From assembly GCA_963798075.1 (NCBI GenBank), contig CAWCRU010000032.1, positions 1 through 64,000 of the forward strand: a stretch of DNA of 64,000 nt, read 5' to 3'. The DNA comes from DATAOG01 sp963798075. Lineage in GTDB: Bacteria > Pseudomonadota > Alphaproteobacteria > Geminicoccales > Geminicoccaceae. The notes beneath the pieces are model-generated. The model worked only from the letters and a program-made list of their open reading frames with translations, was not told the origin of the DNA and searched no databases. Positions 62,091 through 64,000 of this stretch are shown here, piece after piece (the first letter of the stretch is position 1; the number at the start of each line of letters is the position of its first letter). The position numbers were made by a program, and so were the translations under genes.

Positions 62091-63083
62091 ATGAGAAAAC
62101 CGATTTGGCTCGCCGTCGCAGCGGCGGCAGCTTTGTTCGTCGCCGGGTCGGCGACGGCTCAAGACAAAAAGACACTGGCGATCGTGGTCAAGGGGCTCGA
62201 CAATCCTTTCTTCGAGCAAGTCCATCTGGGCTGCGAGAAGTGGCAGTCGGAGAACCCGGATTCCGAGTATCAATGCAAGTATACCGGACCGGCGTCGAGC
62301 GCCGATGAGTTGGGCGAGATCCAGATCATCGATGACCTATTGACCAGCGGCGTCGCCGCGATCGCGATCTCGCCGTCGAACGCGCCGCTCACGGCCAACC
62401 TGCTGCGGCAGCGCCAGCCGACGATTCCGGTGATGACGATCGACGCCGACCTGCTCGAGGCCGATCGCGACCTGCGCCTGACCTACCTCGGCACCGACAA
62501 CTACAACATGGGTGTCCTGATGGCGCAGCACCTGCAGAAGCTGAAGGCCGACGGCGGCACCGTCTGCCTGCAGCTCGGCAACGTCGCGGCCGACAACATC
62601 AACGCCCGTGCGGCCGGCTTTCGCGACACGATCTCCGGCACCAAAGGCATCGAGCGCCTGAACGGCGAGGGCGGCTGGACCGAGATCGACGGCTGTCCGG
62701 TGTTCACCAACGACCAGATCGATCTCGCCAATCAGCAGATGGCCGATGTGTTCACCGCCCATTCGGACCTGTCGGCCTTCATCCTGGTCGGAGGCTGGGC
62801 GCAGTTCGGCCCGCAGGCCTACGCCCAGGTGACCGACCAGGTCATGGACCGGCTCAAGAGCAAGGAGCTCGTGATCGTCGCCGGCGATACCCTGCCGCCG
62901 CAGATCGACGCGCTCAAGGCCGGCCGCAGCCATGCCCAGATCGGGCAGCGGCCGTTCGAGATGGGCTATCGCGCACCGTCGGTGATGATCGACCTGATCG
63001 ACGGCAAGACGATGGACCCCGTCATCTTCACGGGCCTCGACGAGTGCACGGCGGACAACGTCGACACCTGCATCGCCAAGTAG
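62091..63083 (+). CDS. Periplasmic sugar-binding protein (RbsB-like, peripla_BP_4)
   Basis: A 330-residue protein with signal peptide (IWLAVAAAAALFVAGSATAQ). The fold is typical: LAIVVKGLDNPFFEQVHLGCEKW, VAAIAISPSNAPLTANLLRQ, PVMTIDADLL, and RSHAQIGQRPFEMGYRAPS. Extra cysteine pairs (DGCPVF, DECTADNVDTC) could form disulfides. GAGGGGGG precedes the ATG. It follows the permease by 112 bases with its own promoter and is followed by a terminator. Ligand probably a sugar or sugar-like compound. Confidence 0.87.
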   Translation: MRKPIWLAVAAAAALFVAGSATAQDKKTLAIVVKGLDNPFFEQVHLGCEKWQSENPDSEYQCKYTGPASSADELGEIQIIDDLLTSGVAAIAISPSNAPLTANLLRQRQPTIPVMTIDADLLEADRDLRLTYLGTDNYNMGVLMAQHLQKLKADGGTVCLQLGNVAADNINARAAGFRDTISGTKGIERLNGEGGWTEIDGCPVFTNDQIDLANQQMADVFTAHSDLSAFILVGGWAQFGPQAYAQVTDQVMDRLKSKELVIVAGDTLPPQIDALKAGRSHAQIGQRPFEMGYRAPSVMIDLIDGKTMDPVIFTGLDECTADNVDTCIAK

Positions 63084-63111
63084 GCGCTGACCAGGCCATG
63101 CCGAACCCCGG

Positions 63112-63138
63112 GGGGCGCCGCTTGGCGCCCCTTCCTTG
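63112..63138 (+). terminator. Factor-independent terminator
   Basis: A perfect 8-bp stem (GGGGCGCC, 63112-63119, with GGCGCCCC, 63124-63131) around a GCTT loop is followed by TTCCTT. It lies 29 bases after the stop of the sugar-binding protein gene. The T-run is short but the stem is very stable. Confidence 0.7.
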
Positions 63139-63432
63139 CGGCCCGAGGCGTCCCTTGACCTTGGCCCGGACGCGCGCTCGCAGGCGCAGACCTCCAGGGC
63201 GCAGATGCTGACGCCACGTCATGCTGACTGGGCCCGGATTACCGTCCGGGCGACATTGCCCGCCGCAGTGTTCTGAGGCAGGGTGCAAAACTGAGGACGA
63301 TGGCCGGCAAGGCTTTCGGTTCTTTTTGCAAACGGGGTGGATTGTCGGGCCGAATTGCGGAAAGATCGGCCAAGACGCGGTCGCGGCCGGATGTCCGCCG
63401 ACCCGGGGCAGAACGACAAGGGAGACGGTCTC

Positions 63433-64000
63433 ATGTTCCTTCGCAAGACGGCGGCCGCGGCCGCAACTCTGGCTGCCGGTCTGTTCCTGTCGGCGTTCAC
63501 GCCGCAGAACGTGGAATGCATCGCGCCGGCCAATCCCGGCGGCGGCTGGGACTTCACCTGCCGCCAGGTCAGCAAGCTTCTGTCCGAGCAGGGCCTCGTG
63601 CCCGGTACCGTCCAGGTCACCAACATGCCGGGCGGCACCGGCGCCACCGCTTACGCCAACGTCATGTCCAAGCGCGGCGAGGATGCCAACCTGATCGTCG
63701 CGACCAGCACCGTAGGCGTCACCCAGATCGCGCAGAACCGCTATCCGGCCGACATGGACGCGATGCGCTGGCTGGGCATGCTCTACGCCGATTTCGGGCG
63801 TCGTCCTGGTCAAGCCGGACTCGCCCTATCAGACGCTCGCCGACCTCATGAAGGCGGTCAAGGCCGACCCCAGCGCGGTCGTGTTCGGCGGCTCGAGCGC
63901 GGTCGGCGGCTGGGACCATCTGCGCCTGCTCCTGCTCGCCCAGGCGGCCGGCGTGCCCAACGCCGACCTCGGCAAGATCCGCTGGGTCCAGTACGACGGC
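63433..64000 (+). CDS. TctC-type (tripartite tricarboxylate transporter) substrate-binding protein, partial, one-base frameshift
   Basis: Starts at ATG 63433 with AAGGGAG upstream and a signal peptide (AAAAATLAAGLFLSAF). It runs off the right edge. TctC features: CIAPANPGGGWDFTCRQVSKLL, VTNMPGGTGATAYANV and DAMRWLGMLYADFG. An extra G near 63797 breaks the frame; the other frame continues VVLVKPDSPYQTLADLMKAV and GGSSAVGGWDHLRLLLLA. The protein binds a carboxylate in the periplasm for TctAB, whose genes are presumably beyond the window. Confidence 0.83.
   Translation, partial: MFLRKTAAAAATLAAGLFLSAFTPQNVECIAPANPGGGWDFTCRQVSKLLSEQGLVPGTVQVTNMPGGTGATAYANVMSKRGEDANLIVATSTVGVTQIAQNRYPADMDAMRWLGMLYADFGRRPGQAGLALSDARRPHEGGQGRPQRGRVRRLERGRRLGPSAPAPARPGGRRAQRRPRQDPLGPVRR

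Overview
The window is about 64 kb of very GC-rich DNA with almost wall-to-wall coding. Gene content points to a free-living, heterotrophic alphaproteobacterium of Rhodospirillales/Geminicoccales type: two complete branched-chain/aromatic-acid (Liv) ABC transporters, BKACE, CoA-transferase, MmgE/PrpD, UbiD/UbiX, a TctC receptor, many small toxin-antitoxin pairs, and TTAA-N7-TTAA sites like those of CtrA. No rRNA, tRNA, CRISPR array or intact insertion sequence was seen. Taxonomy is inferred from gene content and composition only.

Layout. 1-2.6 kb: a CoA-transferase (cut by the left edge) divergent from an MmgE/PrpD protein. 2.6-7.3 kb: a Gld-like ABC operon (ATPase, permease, GldG-like, DUF4340, lipoprotein). 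7.4-12.2 kb: an exported lactonase-like metallo-hydrolase and a heterodimeric ABC exporter. 12.3-14.4 kb: a class III adenylate cyclase facing an AT-rich orphan gene. 14.6-18.8 kb: a two-subunit TPP decarboxylase plus crotonase operon, a DUF4142-PRC protein and a BKACE. 19.1-24.1 kb: two tandem arylsulfotransferase-like proteins, two membrane proteins and a PAPS-type sulfotransferase. 24.1-30.6 kb: NIPSNAP, a flavin monooxygenase and the first Liv transporter. 30.6-38.9 kb: HigBA, a decayed Uma2 gene, a PPOX protein, two MetE-core proteins, a cyclase, VapBC and an intradiol dioxygenase. 39.2-40.9 kb: a flavin reductase and a luciferase-like monooxygenase. 40.9-43.3 kb: a toxin/antitoxin and abortive-infection island. 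43.5-51.1 kb: pirin, UbiX, UbiD and the second Liv transporter, probably one operon. 51.2-57.7 kb: a sugar-catabolism set (TIM-barrel isomerase, DUF993, Gfo/Idh) interrupted by a three-gene lipid-linked glycosylation block on the other strand. 57.9-64 kb: a PLP decarboxylase, an exported beta-propeller, a ribose-type permease and binding protein, and the start of a TctC receptor.

How it fits together. Most operons pair uptake with the first catabolic steps for organic acids, aromatics or sugars. The second Liv operon runs straight into UbiD/UbiX, so the imported acid is probably a substrate for prenyl-FMN decarboxylation. The intradiol dioxygenase, flavin reductase, luciferase-like oxygenase and MetE-core proteins suggest aromatic or methylated-compound breakdown. 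The least explained unit is the 19-24 kb sulfotransferase-like cluster.

Quality caution. About a dozen otherwise well-conserved genes carry one single-base frameshift, nearly always an extra base. The pattern looks like insertion errors in the assembly rather than mass decay. I therefore give the full span of each such gene and state where the frame changes.
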